From Verrucomicrobiota bacterium (GTDB lineage Bacteria; Verrucomicrobiota; Verrucomicrobiia; Opitutales; Opitutaceae), in the NCBI GenBank assembly GCA_023386835.1, contig JAEWIY010000084.1:1-25461 (forward strand): a stretch of DNA of 25,461 nucleotides, in the 5' to 3' direction. The notes beneath the pieces are model-generated. The model saw only the letters and a list, made by a program, of their open reading frames with translations, was not told the DNA's origin and did no database searches. Both the position numbers and the translations under genes were made by a program. Below are positions 1-7,566 of this stretch, in pieces; the stretch's first letter is position 1; every line of letters begins with the position of its first letter.

Positions 1-45
1 CCCCCCCCCCCCCCGGGGGGGGCGCCCCCCCCCCCCCCCCCCCCC
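1..45. other. C/G homopolymer run at window start, probable artefact
   Basis: The first 45 bases are a run of C, a run of eight G, a CG step and a further long run of C, with no A or T at all. Nothing else in the window is so degenerate. This looks like an assembly or sequencing artefact at a contig end rather than genomic sequence, although a true G/C tract cannot be excluded from the sequence alone. No gene is called here. Confidence 0.7.
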
Positions 46-60
46 GACTCTTCGTATCCG

Positions 61-78
61 CCCGTCCTGACTGACGGG
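61..78 (-). terminator. Hairpin downstream of the 105-665 gene, possible weak terminator
   Basis: CCCGTC and GACGGG form a perfect 6-bp stem around a 6-nt loop, 27 bases past the stop codon of the minus-strand gene that ends at 105. There is no T tract after the stem on the minus strand, so if it ends transcription it is not a classical intrinsic terminator. Confidence 0.3.
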
Positions 79-104
79 TCTTCAGAGGTCATGCCCTGGC
101 GGTT

Positions 105-665
105 TCAGGAGCCGGTGCCAATCTCGACCGGCATGGCGGCGAGGCGTTGGAAGCGGCGCGCGTAGGCCCGAAGCGGCCACCAGTCGTACAGGTAGATCTC
201 CAAGGGCCGCCACATCGCCACCCAACCGGCGATCAGCAGGCTTTCCTCGAAGAAGGTGCTGAATGCCGTCGGCAAGAGCTGCGGCAGGCTTTGGCTGAGT
301 GCCAGGCAGAGCCCGAGGAAGACCAGGCCGGTCAACAGCGTTCTTCGGCCCTCCCGCAACAGCAGCCGCAACTCCCGTCGTTTTCCTTCGGCCTGGCTCT
401 CAAAATGGTGCGCCACCGCTCGGCGCACATCGGTCGCTTGATCCGGCGGCAGCTCGCCGGGGAGGTGAATGACGAGCCGCAACGGCTGGTCCGGCCGCAA
501 CTCCCGCGCCCAGTCGAGGATGAACTCCTCGGCGCGGGGTTCGAGGTCGCGCTCCGCCAGCGGTGACGGATCCATCGTGTTGAACAACTGGCTGACTTCG
601 CGGAGCCGCAGGCGGATCACTCCGCTCGAGGCCCGGACCTCCGCAGGTTTGGCCGGTTTCAACAT
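105..665 (-). CDS. Conserved two-helix membrane protein of unknown function (186 aa)
   Basis: No named family is recognised. The first part (about residues 1-105) is soluble and charged, with many Arg and Glu residues. It is followed by two hydrophobic segments, about residues 107-125 (LLTGLVFLGLCLALSQSL) and 140-157 (LLIAGWVAMWRPLEIYLYDW), and a short basic tail. The Trp-rich second segment reads like a conserved signature of small bacterial membrane proteins. An open frame extends upstream to 743, but that would overlap the end of the upstream peptidase gene; the ATG at 665 leaves a 49-nt gap and is preferred. It lies directly downstream of and on the same strand as the prolyl oligopeptidase, so co-transcription is likely. 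A regulatory or signalling role is possible but not shown. Confidence 0.75.
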   Translation of the reverse strand: MLKPAKPAEVRASSGVIRLRLREVSQLFNTMDPSPLAERDLEPRAEEFILDWARELRPDQPLRLVIHLPGELPPDQATDVRRAVAHHFESQAEGKRRELRLLLREGRRTLLTGLVFLGLCLALSQSLPQLLPTAFSTFFEESLLIAGWVAMWRPLEIYLYDWWPLRAYARRFQRLAAMPVEIGTGS

Positions 666-714
666 GGCGAAATGCGACCTGAAGAGTGCTTGCTCCACCG
701 CTCCACCACGTCCC

Positions 715-2880
715 TCAGCGCGCGGCGGCCGGCGCCGCCTCATCCGCGGCCAGGAAGGCCGTGGCGAAGGCGAGCTTGTCCGCCGCCTCCTCGATCAGCT
801 TGGACGTGGGTTTGCCCGCGCCGTGTCCAGCCCGGGTCTCGATCCGGATCATCACCGGCGACTCGCCCTGCGGGTTGGCCGCCTGCATCGCCGCTGCATA
901 CTTGAACGAATGCGCGGGATGCACGCGGTCGTCGTGGTCCGCCGTGGTCACCAGGACGGCCGGATACTTGGCGCCCGCCCGGACGTTGTGGACGGGTGAA
1001 TACGCCCGCAGGTACCGGAACCCTTCCTCGGTTTCACTCGAGCCGTAGTCACTCACCCAGGCCCAACCGATGGTGAAGCGATGGAAGCGCAGCATGTCCA
1101 TGACACCCACCGCCGGAAAGGCCACGCGGCACAGGTCGGGGCGCTGGTTGATCACCGCGCCGACCAGCAGTCCACCGTTGGAGCCGCCGCTGAGGACGAG
1201 TTTCTCGGGACGCGTGTAGCCGTTCGCAAACAACCACTCCGCCGCCGCAATGAAGTCGTCGAAGACGTTCTGCTTCCGCTCCTTCGTCCCGGCTTCGTGC
1301 CACTCCTTCCCGTACTCTCCCCCGCCCCGCAGATTCGGCACGGCATAGATCCCGCCCTGCTCCATCCAGACCAAGTTGGTGACGGAGAACGAGGGCATCA
1401 GCGAGACGTCGAAGCCACCGTAGCCGTAAAGCAGCGTTGGGGTGTCACCCGTCGGCCGCAGGCCCTTCTTGTGCGTGATGAACATGGGCACCCGCGTACC
1501 GTCACGTGACGTGTAGAACACCTGCTTCGTCTCGTAGAGCGAGGGATCAAACGCCAACTTCGGCGCGTGCAGGACGCTCGTCCTTCCCGTCGAGAGGTCG
1601 TGACGGTAGTTGGTTGCTGGAGACGCGAAGGACGTGAAGTTGAAGAACAACTCGGAATCATCCTCGCGCCCGCTCACCGTCGCCACTGTGCCTAGTCCGG
1701 GCAGCGGAATTTCACCCTGGCCCGCGCCGTCGAGGCCGACCAGCAGCAGGCGGCTGGTGGCATCTCGCATCGTGCGCACGACCAGGCGCCCGCCCACGAT
1801 GCGGGCGCTTTCAATCGTCTCGGCGCTCTCGGGCACGACCGTCCGCCAATGCTCGGGCTGCGGACGCCGCGCATCGACCGCGATCAGACGTTTGCGTGGG
1901 GCGTCGCGATTCGTGATGAGGTACAACGTTTCGCCGGCGCTGCCGACAAACTCGTATTCGGCCTCCCATGACTCCGCGAGCGCCACGAACGGCGCGCCAA
2001 CGTTGGGTGCAGTGGGATCCCCGAGATCCGCGAACCGGAGCAGGTTCTCCGATGAGGAACCCCGCGAAATCGTGACAATGAGATAGCGGCCATCTTCCGA
2101 CGCCGTGCCGCGCACCAGCCACTTCGGTTCCGCCGGAATCTCCAGGATCAACTGATCCGCGTCCTGCGCGTCCCCCAGCCGATGGTAATACAGCTTCTGA
2201 TGCTCCAGCGCGCTGAAGGTCTTGCCCGTGCCGCTGTCGACGCCCGGAACCGGATAACGCGAATAGAAGAAGCCGCGGCTGTCCTTCGTCCACGACGGCG
2301 ACGCGAACTTCACCCATTGCACCACGTCCGGCAGGTCCTCGCCGGTGGCGACGTTGCGCACGCGGTACTCGTTCCAGTCGGAGCCGGCGCCCGCCGTCCC
2401 GTACACGATCCACTTGCCGTCGGGCGACACCACCGCAGTGGTGAGCGCAACGGTGCCGTCAGCCGACAGCGTATTGGGATCAATCAGGACCCGCGGCTCG
2501 CCGGTCGGGCTCGATGCCGTGTACAGAACCGCCTGGTTCTGCAGGCCGCTGTTGCGCGTGTAGAAGTACTGGCCCGCCTGTTTGAACGGTACACCGAACC
2601 GTTCGTAATTCCACAGTTCGGTCAGACGCTGACGCAACGTCTCGCGTTGCGGCAGCTGCTCCAGAAATCCGAAGGTGAGTTCATTCTGCTGCTGCACCCA
2701 TGCCTGAGTCTCGGGCGCGTCCAGCTCCTCCATCCACCGGTACGGATCCGCCACGGTCGCACCGCCCGGATACGTTTCGACGACGTCCTGGGTCGCAGCC
2801 GGCGGATACTTCCAACCCGCCGCCCCGAGCGATGACGCCAACGCCGCCGAACACACCAGCACCGAACGCACATTCACCAT
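715..2880 (-). CDS. Prolyl oligopeptidase family serine peptidase (S9A), exported
   Basis: Cleaves short peptides after proline; a member of the S9A prolyl oligopeptidase family. Residues 1 to about 22 form a signal peptide (MVNVRSVLVCSAALASSLGA), so the enzyme probably acts in the periplasm. The N-terminal half is the seven-bladed propeller region, opening with the conserved DPYRWMEE. The C-terminal alpha/beta hydrolase domain carries the nucleophile Ser567 in GGSNGG, Asp651 in DHDDRVHP and His686 in RAGHGAGKP, giving a complete triad. The 721-aa length is normal for the family. The frame is open back to 2931, but the ATG at 2880 places the signal peptide at the N-terminus and is preferred. 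No Shine-Dalgarno sequence is visible. It is followed by the small membrane protein at 105-665. Confidence 0.95.
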   Translation of the reverse strand: MVNVRSVLVCSAALASSLGAAGWKYPPAATQDVVETYPGGATVADPYRWMEELDAPETQAWVQQQNELTFGFLEQLPQRETLRQRLTELWNYERFGVPFKQAGQYFYTRNSGLQNQAVLYTASSPTGEPRVLIDPNTLSADGTVALTTAVVSPDGKWIVYGTAGAGSDWNEYRVRNVATGEDLPDVVQWVKFASPSWTKDSRGFFYSRYPVPGVDSGTGKTFSALEHQKLYYHRLGDAQDADQLILEIPAEPKWLVRGTASEDGRYLIVTISRGSSSENLLRFADLGDPTAPNVGAPFVALAESWEAEYEFVGSAGETLYLITNRDAPRKRLIAVDARRPQPEHWRTVVPESAETIESARIVGGRLVVRTMRDATSRLLLVGLDGAGQGEIPLPGLGTVATVSGREDDSELFFNFTSFASPATNYRHDLSTGRTSVLHAPKLAFDPSLYETKQVFYTSRDGTRVPMFITHKKGLRPTGDTPTLLYGYGGFDVSLMPSFSVTNLVWMEQGGIYAVPNLRGGGEYGKEWHEAGTKERKQNVFDDFIAAAEWLFANGYTRPEKLVLSGGSNGGLLVGAVINQRPDLCRVAFPAVGVMDMLRFHRFTIGWAWVSDYGSSETEEGFRYLRAYSPVHNVRAGAKYPAVLVTTADHDDRVHPAHSFKYAAAMQAANPQGESPVMIRIETRAGHGAGKPTSKLIEEAADKLAFATAFLAADEAAPAAAR

Positions 2881-3287
2881 GCGCGAAGCGTGGCGGGAGA
2901 ACCGACGAGCCACAAGTGCCGGCTGAGCCAAGGACGAAAGGAGCAGGGGCGAAGGATCAAGTCACAAGGATCAAGTCACACGGGGGCGGACATCTGAGAA
3001 GCCAAAGGGCCGAACTCCCAAGACCGGACGCGATGGCCCAATGCCAAGCGGCCGATCCGTAAAAGGGTTCATCCAAACGGACATCATTCACCGAGGCGAA
3101 ACGCCAAAACGGGCACGAATCAGCCAGCGAACGCAGATCCCCGCTCGCGCGCTCATTTGCGCGTTCTCCGCTTTATTGCGGCGACCCCTGTCCGCTGCAC
3201 AAACGCGTCGGCTGCTCGCGCTCCACACCCTGAATTTTGGCGGTTGGCCCGGTCATATTTGGTGTCTACACGACTTCGGTTCAGCTG
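2881..3287. other. 407-nt divergent intergenic region
   Basis: Separates the minus-strand prolyl oligopeptidase from the plus-strand phospholipase D-like gene and so must hold promoters for both, but I see no convincing -35/-10 pair. The left part (about 2930-2980) is purine-rich and contains a 14-bp tandem duplication. Further right, CCGCTTTATTGCGG (around 3168-3181) has only a 4-bp stem. Open frames here are short, lack similarity to anything I recognise, and are not called. Confidence 0.6.
2952..2979. repeat. 14-bp tandem duplication (AAGGATCAAGTCAC x2)
   Basis: Two exact, adjacent copies of AAGGATCAAGTCAC occupy 2952-2965 and 2966-2979, inside a purine-rich stretch upstream of the prolyl oligopeptidase gene. 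The nearby word AAGGAGCAGG (2938-2947) recurs at 5053-5062 in another intergenic gap. The function is unknown; it could be slippage-derived spacer or part of a dispersed intergenic repeat family. Confidence 0.85.
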
Positions 3288-5021
3288 ATGCACGCCTCCC
3301 GCTGCCTGCTTTTTCGTTTTCTGCTCTTCGTCCTGCCTTGTGTCGCCGCGCCGGCGGAAATCGATGCACCGCCCTCTCCCCTGCTGCAGTTGGCCGACGC
3401 GACCCTCGCGGCCGCACCCCTCGAGCGCAACGGGGAGCACGGCAACCAGCTGGCGCTGCTGGAAGTCGGCCATGATGCACTGGTCGCTCGCGTTCATCTG
3501 ATCAGGCAGGCCCGCCGCTCGATCGCGCTGCAAACCTTCATCTGGACCAACGACGAATGTGGCCGGCTGTTGATGTTCGAGTTGATCGAGGCGGCCCGGC
3601 GCGGCGTGCGCGTGCAGATTCTGGCCGACCACATGTTCTCCGATCAGGACGCGGACGTCGTCGCGTTTCTCGCCAGCGCCAGCCCGAACCTCGAGATCAA
3701 ACATTACCGTCCGGCGATGAAGCGGCTGAAGCCAAGCCTCTGGCACACGCTCCTGGCGGGACTGCAGTCCTTCCGCGACGTGAATCAGCGCATGCACAAC
3801 AAGGTGCTGATCGTCGACGACGCGGTGCTCATCACCGGCGGGCGCAACATCGAGAACACCTACTTCGACCAGTCGCTCGAGTTGAACTTCCGGGACCGCG
3901 ACGTTCTGGCCGTCGGCCCGGTGGTCCACGCCGCGCGATCCTCGTTTGATCATTTCTGGAATTACCGGCACGCCGTACCCAGCCGGGAGTTGGTGGATGT
4001 CGCGGCCGCCCTCGAACGAAACACGTTTCGCCGCTACCAGACTCGCGACGAGTACGCCTTGGGTTCGGCATGGGAGACAGTGGATCGCGAGGCCAACGAC
4101 ATCGCGCACATTGAAAACCGATTCGTGCAGACGTTGCACCCGGTGGATAGCGTAAGCTTCCTTTCCGATGAACCCGGCAAGTCGCATCACCTCCTGTCGC
4201 GCAGCGCCCGTCTGACCCGCGAACTGAAGGACACCGTGGGAACGGCCGAGCACAACGTGGTGGTCCAGACACCCTACCTCGTGCTTAGTGACCCAGCCCG
4301 ACGCCTCCTGCGACAACTGCAGAAACGCCGGCCTGACCTTCAGGTCCGGATTTCGACCAACAGCTTCGCTTCCACCGACAACCTGATGGCGTACTCGGCC
4401 AACTACCGGTTGCGCAACCTGTACGTGGAACAGCTCCGACTGCAGGTGTACGAGTTCAAGCCACAGCCGGCCTCCCTGTTGGAACTTTTGCCGGGGCACG
4501 CCGAACTCGTGCAACGCGCCGAGCCGCGTGTGGCGTCCGGCGTCCAGCAGCGGTTGCCCTTCCTTTGTGTGCACGCAAAGTCGCTGACGATCGACGACCG
4601 CGTTGCCTTCGTGGGCTCCTACAACCTGGATCCGCGTTCCGAGAATTTGAATACGGAGGTGGGGCTGCTGGTGAAGGACGCCTCGTTTGCCCGCGCGCTG
4701 CGCGAGCGGATCGAGGCCGACCTGCGACCGGAGAACAGCTGGGTGATCGCCCGGCGGCCCCTGCCGTTGCGCCTGGACGCGGTGAACGGCTTGATCCTCG
4801 ACCTCTTCGCGCTGACGCCGGTGGAGATCTGGCCGATCCAGAATACGACCAGCTACGAACTTCGCCCGGGGGCGGTGCCCGTGCCGCCCGATCATCCCCA
4901 GTTCCATCAGCACTACCGTGAGGCGGGCGCGTTCCCGGGCACCGACGGCCGCTTCAGCACCAAAGAAATCGTGACGCGCCTCTACAAGGCGGTCGGCGCG
5001 CCGCTGACGCCGATTCTTTGA
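3288..5021 (+). CDS. Phospholipase D / cardiolipin synthase-like protein with signal peptide (577 aa)
   Basis: Member of the phospholipase D superfamily, most like the ClsC/YmdC branch that makes cardiolipin from phospholipids. Two complete HKD motifs are visible: MHNKVLIVDD (His170, Lys172, Asp177) followed by GGRNIENTYFD, and VHAKSLTIDD (His429, Lys431, Asp436) followed by GSYNLDPRSENLNTE. Residues 1 to about 21 (MHASRCLLFRFLLFVLPCVAA) form a signal peptide, in place of the two N-terminal helices of ClsA-type enzymes, so the catalytic region should lie outside the inner membrane. The frame continues upstream to a TTG at 3237, but ATG 3288 starts directly at the signal sequence. No Shine-Dalgarno is seen. 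A phospholipase or nuclease role rather than cardiolipin synthesis cannot be excluded from motifs alone. Confidence 0.9.
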   Translation: MHASRCLLFRFLLFVLPCVAAPAEIDAPPSPLLQLADATLAAAPLERNGEHGNQLALLEVGHDALVARVHLIRQARRSIALQTFIWTNDECGRLLMFELIEAARRGVRVQILADHMFSDQDADVVAFLASASPNLEIKHYRPAMKRLKPSLWHTLLAGLQSFRDVNQRMHNKVLIVDDAVLITGGRNIENTYFDQSLELNFRDRDVLAVGPVVHAARSSFDHFWNYRHAVPSRELVDVAAALERNTFRRYQTRDEYALGSAWETVDREANDIAHIENRFVQTLHPVDSVSFLSDEPGKSHHLLSRSARLTRELKDTVGTAEHNVVVQTPYLVLSDPARRLLRQLQKRRPDLQVRISTNSFASTDNLMAYSANYRLRNLYVEQLRLQVYEFKPQPASLLELLPGHAELVQRAEPRVASGVQQRLPFLCVHAKSLTIDDRVAFVGSYNLDPRSENLNTEVGLLVKDASFARALRERIEADLRPENSWVIARRPLPLRLDAVNGLILDLFALTPVEIWPIQNTTSYELRPGAVPVPPDHPQFHQHYREAGAFPGTDGRFSTKEIVTRLYKAVGAPLTPIL

Positions 5022-5162
5022 GGGGACGGAATTGGCGCAGGGACCAAGGGGCAAGGAGCAGGAGCAGAAGCGGGCGGCTCCGGGGGCACGAGAAGTCGGT
5101 TCAACCCTTCGCGCGCTGAGTGCGGGCTTGTTCCATCACACCGGCACCGGCAGCGTCCGGGC

Positions 5163-6254
5163 ATGCGCTGCTTTCTCGCGACCTGCGTCTTCCTGTCGGC
5201 TGGCATTGCGGCAACGCTGGCCCAGCGGCCGTCGATGGACTTCGAGCGTTATGACCCGAGGTCGACGTTGGTCGTCCCGGAACATCGCCTGACGCAGGCC
5301 AAATTCCCGTTCATCGACGTGCACAACCACCAGTGGGACATGCGCACGCAGGACCTGCCGGCGCTCGCCCGGCAGATGGACGCGTTGAACATGGCCATCA
5401 TGGTCAACCTCAGCGGGCGCTCCGGAGACCGGTTGAAGGAAAGTATCCAACGCGCGAACACACAGGTCCCGGGCCGTGTTGTGCTCTTCGCCAACATCGA
5501 TTTCGACGGTTACGGCACCGCCGGGTGGATTGAACGTGCCGTCGCGCAACTCGAGGCCGATGTGGCGGCGGGTGCACGGGGCCTGAAATTCTTTGAGCGC
5601 TTCGGACTCACGGTGAAGGACCAGGCCGGTCACCGTGTGCCGGTGGACGATCCCCGGATGGATCCGATCTGGGAGAAGTGTGCGGAGCTCAAAATCCCGG
5701 TCTTGATCCACACGGGCGCGCCGAAGGCCTTCTGGGATCCGGTGGATGAGAAGAACGAGCGCTGGCTCGAGCTCGTGACGCATCCCAACCGGCGACGCAG
5801 CGAGACCCATCCGGCGCCGTGGGAGCAAATCATGGGCGAACAGCGCACGCTCTTCAAACGCCACCCGCAGACCACGTTCATCGCCGCGCACTTCGCCTGG
5901 CAGGCCAACAACCTCAGCCAACTCGGGCGCTGGCTCGACGAGACGCCCAACATGATGATCGAGATGGGCGCAATCATTGCCGAGCTTGGCCGGCAGCCCC
6001 GAGCCGCGCGCGCCTTCTTCGAACGTTATCAGGATCGCATCCTGTTCGGCAAAGACAGCTGGGTGCCGGACGAGTACCAAACCTATTTCCGGGTGCTCGA
6101 AACCGAGGACGAGTACTTCCCGTATCACAAGAAGTACCACGCATTTTGGGCCATGTACGGCCTCGGCCTGCCCGACTCCGTTCTGAAGAAGGTCTATTAT
6201 CAGAACGCCTTGAGAATCATTCCGGGGTTGGACGCGGGAGCGTTTCCGGATTGA
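5163..6254 (+). CDS. Exported amidohydrolase-related (amidohydrolase 2 family) metal-dependent hydrolase
   Basis: A TIM-barrel metal hydrolase of the amidohydrolase-related family (PF04909 type), whose members hydrolyse or decarboxylate small cyclic or aromatic compounds. Residues 1 to about 20 form a signal peptide (MRCFLATCVFLSAGIAATLA). Expected metal ligands are all present: His54 and His56 in DVHNHQ, His183 in LIHTG, His243 in AAHFAW and Asp298 in LFGKDSW. The 363-aa length is typical. ATG 5163 is chosen because it begins the signal peptide; no Shine-Dalgarno precedes it. It lies 77 nt upstream of a Tat-exported Gfo/Idh/MocA oxidoreductase on the same strand, so the two may be co-transcribed and act on related periplasmic substrates. 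The substrate is unknown. Confidence 0.9.
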   Translation: MRCFLATCVFLSAGIAATLAQRPSMDFERYDPRSTLVVPEHRLTQAKFPFIDVHNHQWDMRTQDLPALARQMDALNMAIMVNLSGRSGDRLKESIQRANTQVPGRVVLFANIDFDGYGTAGWIERAVAQLEADVAAGARGLKFFERFGLTVKDQAGHRVPVDDPRMDPIWEKCAELKIPVLIHTGAPKAFWDPVDEKNERWLELVTHPNRRRSETHPAPWEQIMGEQRTLFKRHPQTTFIAAHFAWQANNLSQLGRWLDETPNMMIEMGAIIAELGRQPRAARAFFERYQDRILFGKDSWVPDEYQTYFRVLETEDEYFPYHKKYHAFWAMYGLGLPDSVLKKVYYQNALRIIPGLDAGAFPD

Positions 6255-6331
6255 AAGGGAATCGGCACACCACTTCACGTGCCCGCTGAACCAACCCCCA
6301 CAGCACGAGTCTGCAGCCTGATTCCGCCGCC

Positions 6332-7453
6332 ATGCACCCCACGCCTCTCCGTCCTCTCTCCTCGCGCCGTCGTTTCCTCCAGCTGCTCACCGCCGGTACC
6401 GGCGCCGTGATCGCCCCCGCCATTCTCACACGCGCCCGCGCCGCTGATTCGAGGAAAACACCTTCCGGTCAGCGCCGTCTCGGCATCGCGCTGGTGGGAT
6501 TGGGTGGATACTCCAAGGGACAGCTCGCCCCGGCGCTCCAGGAAACCGAATGGTGCCGGCTGGCCGGTGTGGTGACAGGCACCCCAAGCAAGGGCGAGGA
6601 ATGGCAGAAAACGTACGACCTGCCCAAGGGCAACGTCTACAGCTACGAAACGATGGACCGGATCGCCGACAACCCGGACATCGACATCATCTACGTTGTC
6701 GTGCCGAACGGACTACATGCGGACTTTGCCGTCCGCGCGGCCAAGGCCGGCAAGCACGTGATCTGCGAGAAGCCGATGGCCACGACGGTCGAGGATTGCG
6801 ACCGCATCATGCAGGCCGTCCGCGAGGCGAAGAAGAAGCTGTCGATCGGCTACCGCCTCCATTTTGAACCGCACAACCGGGAGGTGATGCGGCTGACCCG
6901 CGAAAAGGAATTCGGCGCAATCAAGCGCGTGATCGCCGACGACGCGTTTGTCTTCCCGGGCGGCACGTGGCGCGTGGACCCCAAACTGGCCGGCGGCCCT
7001 TTGATGGACCTCGGCGTGTATTGTGTACAGGCGGGCTGCTACGGCACCGGTGAGGAACCGATCGCGATCACCGCGCGCGAGGAGAAGACCGACCACAACC
7101 GCTTCGCCCGGGTGGAGGAAACGATGTACTGGACCATGGAGTTTCCCAGCGGCGCCAAGGCCGAGTGCATGATGAGCTACAACAAGAACGCCAACAAGCT
7201 GCGCGTCGAAGCCGAGAAGGGCTGGTATGAAGTGAGCCCGGCCTACTCCTATCGTGGCATCGACGGACGTACCAGCCGCGGTCCGATGGGCTTTCCGCAG
7301 GTCAATCAACAGGCGCGGCAGATGGATGCCTTCGCCCGTAACATTCTGGAGAATACCGAAACGACGGTCACCGGCGAGATGGGCCGACGCGACGTGCGCA
7401 TCATGTTAGCCATCTATGAGGCCGCCCGCACGGGTCGTCGCGTAACGCTCTGA
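6332..7453 (+). CDS. Tat-exported Gfo/Idh/MocA family NAD(P)-dependent oxidoreductase
   Basis: A sugar or polyol oxidoreductase of the Gfo/Idh/MocA family, resembling glucose-fructose oxidoreductase. The N-terminus carries a twin-arginine signal, SSRRRFLQLL (Arg12-Arg14) followed by a hydrophobic stretch and an ARA cleavage region near residue 36, so the folded, cofactor-loaded enzyme is predicted to be exported. A Rossmann glycine motif (ALVGLGGYSKG, about residues 53-63) and the family EKPMATT (Glu146-Lys147-Pro148) follow, then the C-terminal substrate domain with a conserved GGPLMDLGVY. The 373-aa length fits. Exported members of this family are abundant in Verrucomicrobiota and Planctomycetota (general knowledge). 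It follows the exported amidohydrolase by 77 nt. The substrate cannot be told from sequence. Confidence 0.93.
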   Translation: MHPTPLRPLSSRRRFLQLLTAGTGAVIAPAILTRARAADSRKTPSGQRRLGIALVGLGGYSKGQLAPALQETEWCRLAGVVTGTPSKGEEWQKTYDLPKGNVYSYETMDRIADNPDIDIIYVVVPNGLHADFAVRAAKAGKHVICEKPMATTVEDCDRIMQAVREAKKKLSIGYRLHFEPHNREVMRLTREKEFGAIKRVIADDAFVFPGGTWRVDPKLAGGPLMDLGVYCVQAGCYGTGEEPIAITAREEKTDHNRFARVEETMYWTMEFPSGAKAECMMSYNKNANKLRVEAEKGWYEVSPAYSYRGIDGRTSRGPMGFPQVNQQARQMDAFARNILENTETTVTGEMGRRDVRIMLAIYEAARTGRRVTL

Positions 7454-7566
7454 CGCGCTGATCGCGGCTCCAGGAAAGCGCAGCGCCCCGCCCGGAGCGC
7501 GCCGCTGGCAGGTATTGGCCGGCGCCCAGCGATCCCGCGTCCATTCACACGGCGCCTGCGACCAGG
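7454..7566. other. Convergent intergenic region
   Basis: Lies between the ends of the Gfo/Idh/MocA gene (plus) and the PBP2 gene (minus). It is very GC-rich. CGCTGG (7503-7508) and CCAGCG (7526-7531) could pair as a 6-bp stem around a 17-nt loop, but there is no T tract on either strand. No convincing intrinsic terminator is seen. Confidence 0.5.

Noticed and set aside
3153..5054. Minus-strand open frame of 633 codons opposite the phospholipase D-like gene
   Set aside because: It is antisense to a gene with two intact HKD motifs and a signal peptide, and its translation has no recognisable domain. Long antisense frames are common in high-GC DNA.
5136..6278. Minus-strand frame of 380 codons opposite the amidohydrolase gene
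   Set aside because: Antisense to a gene with all metal ligands in place; no independent evidence for coding.
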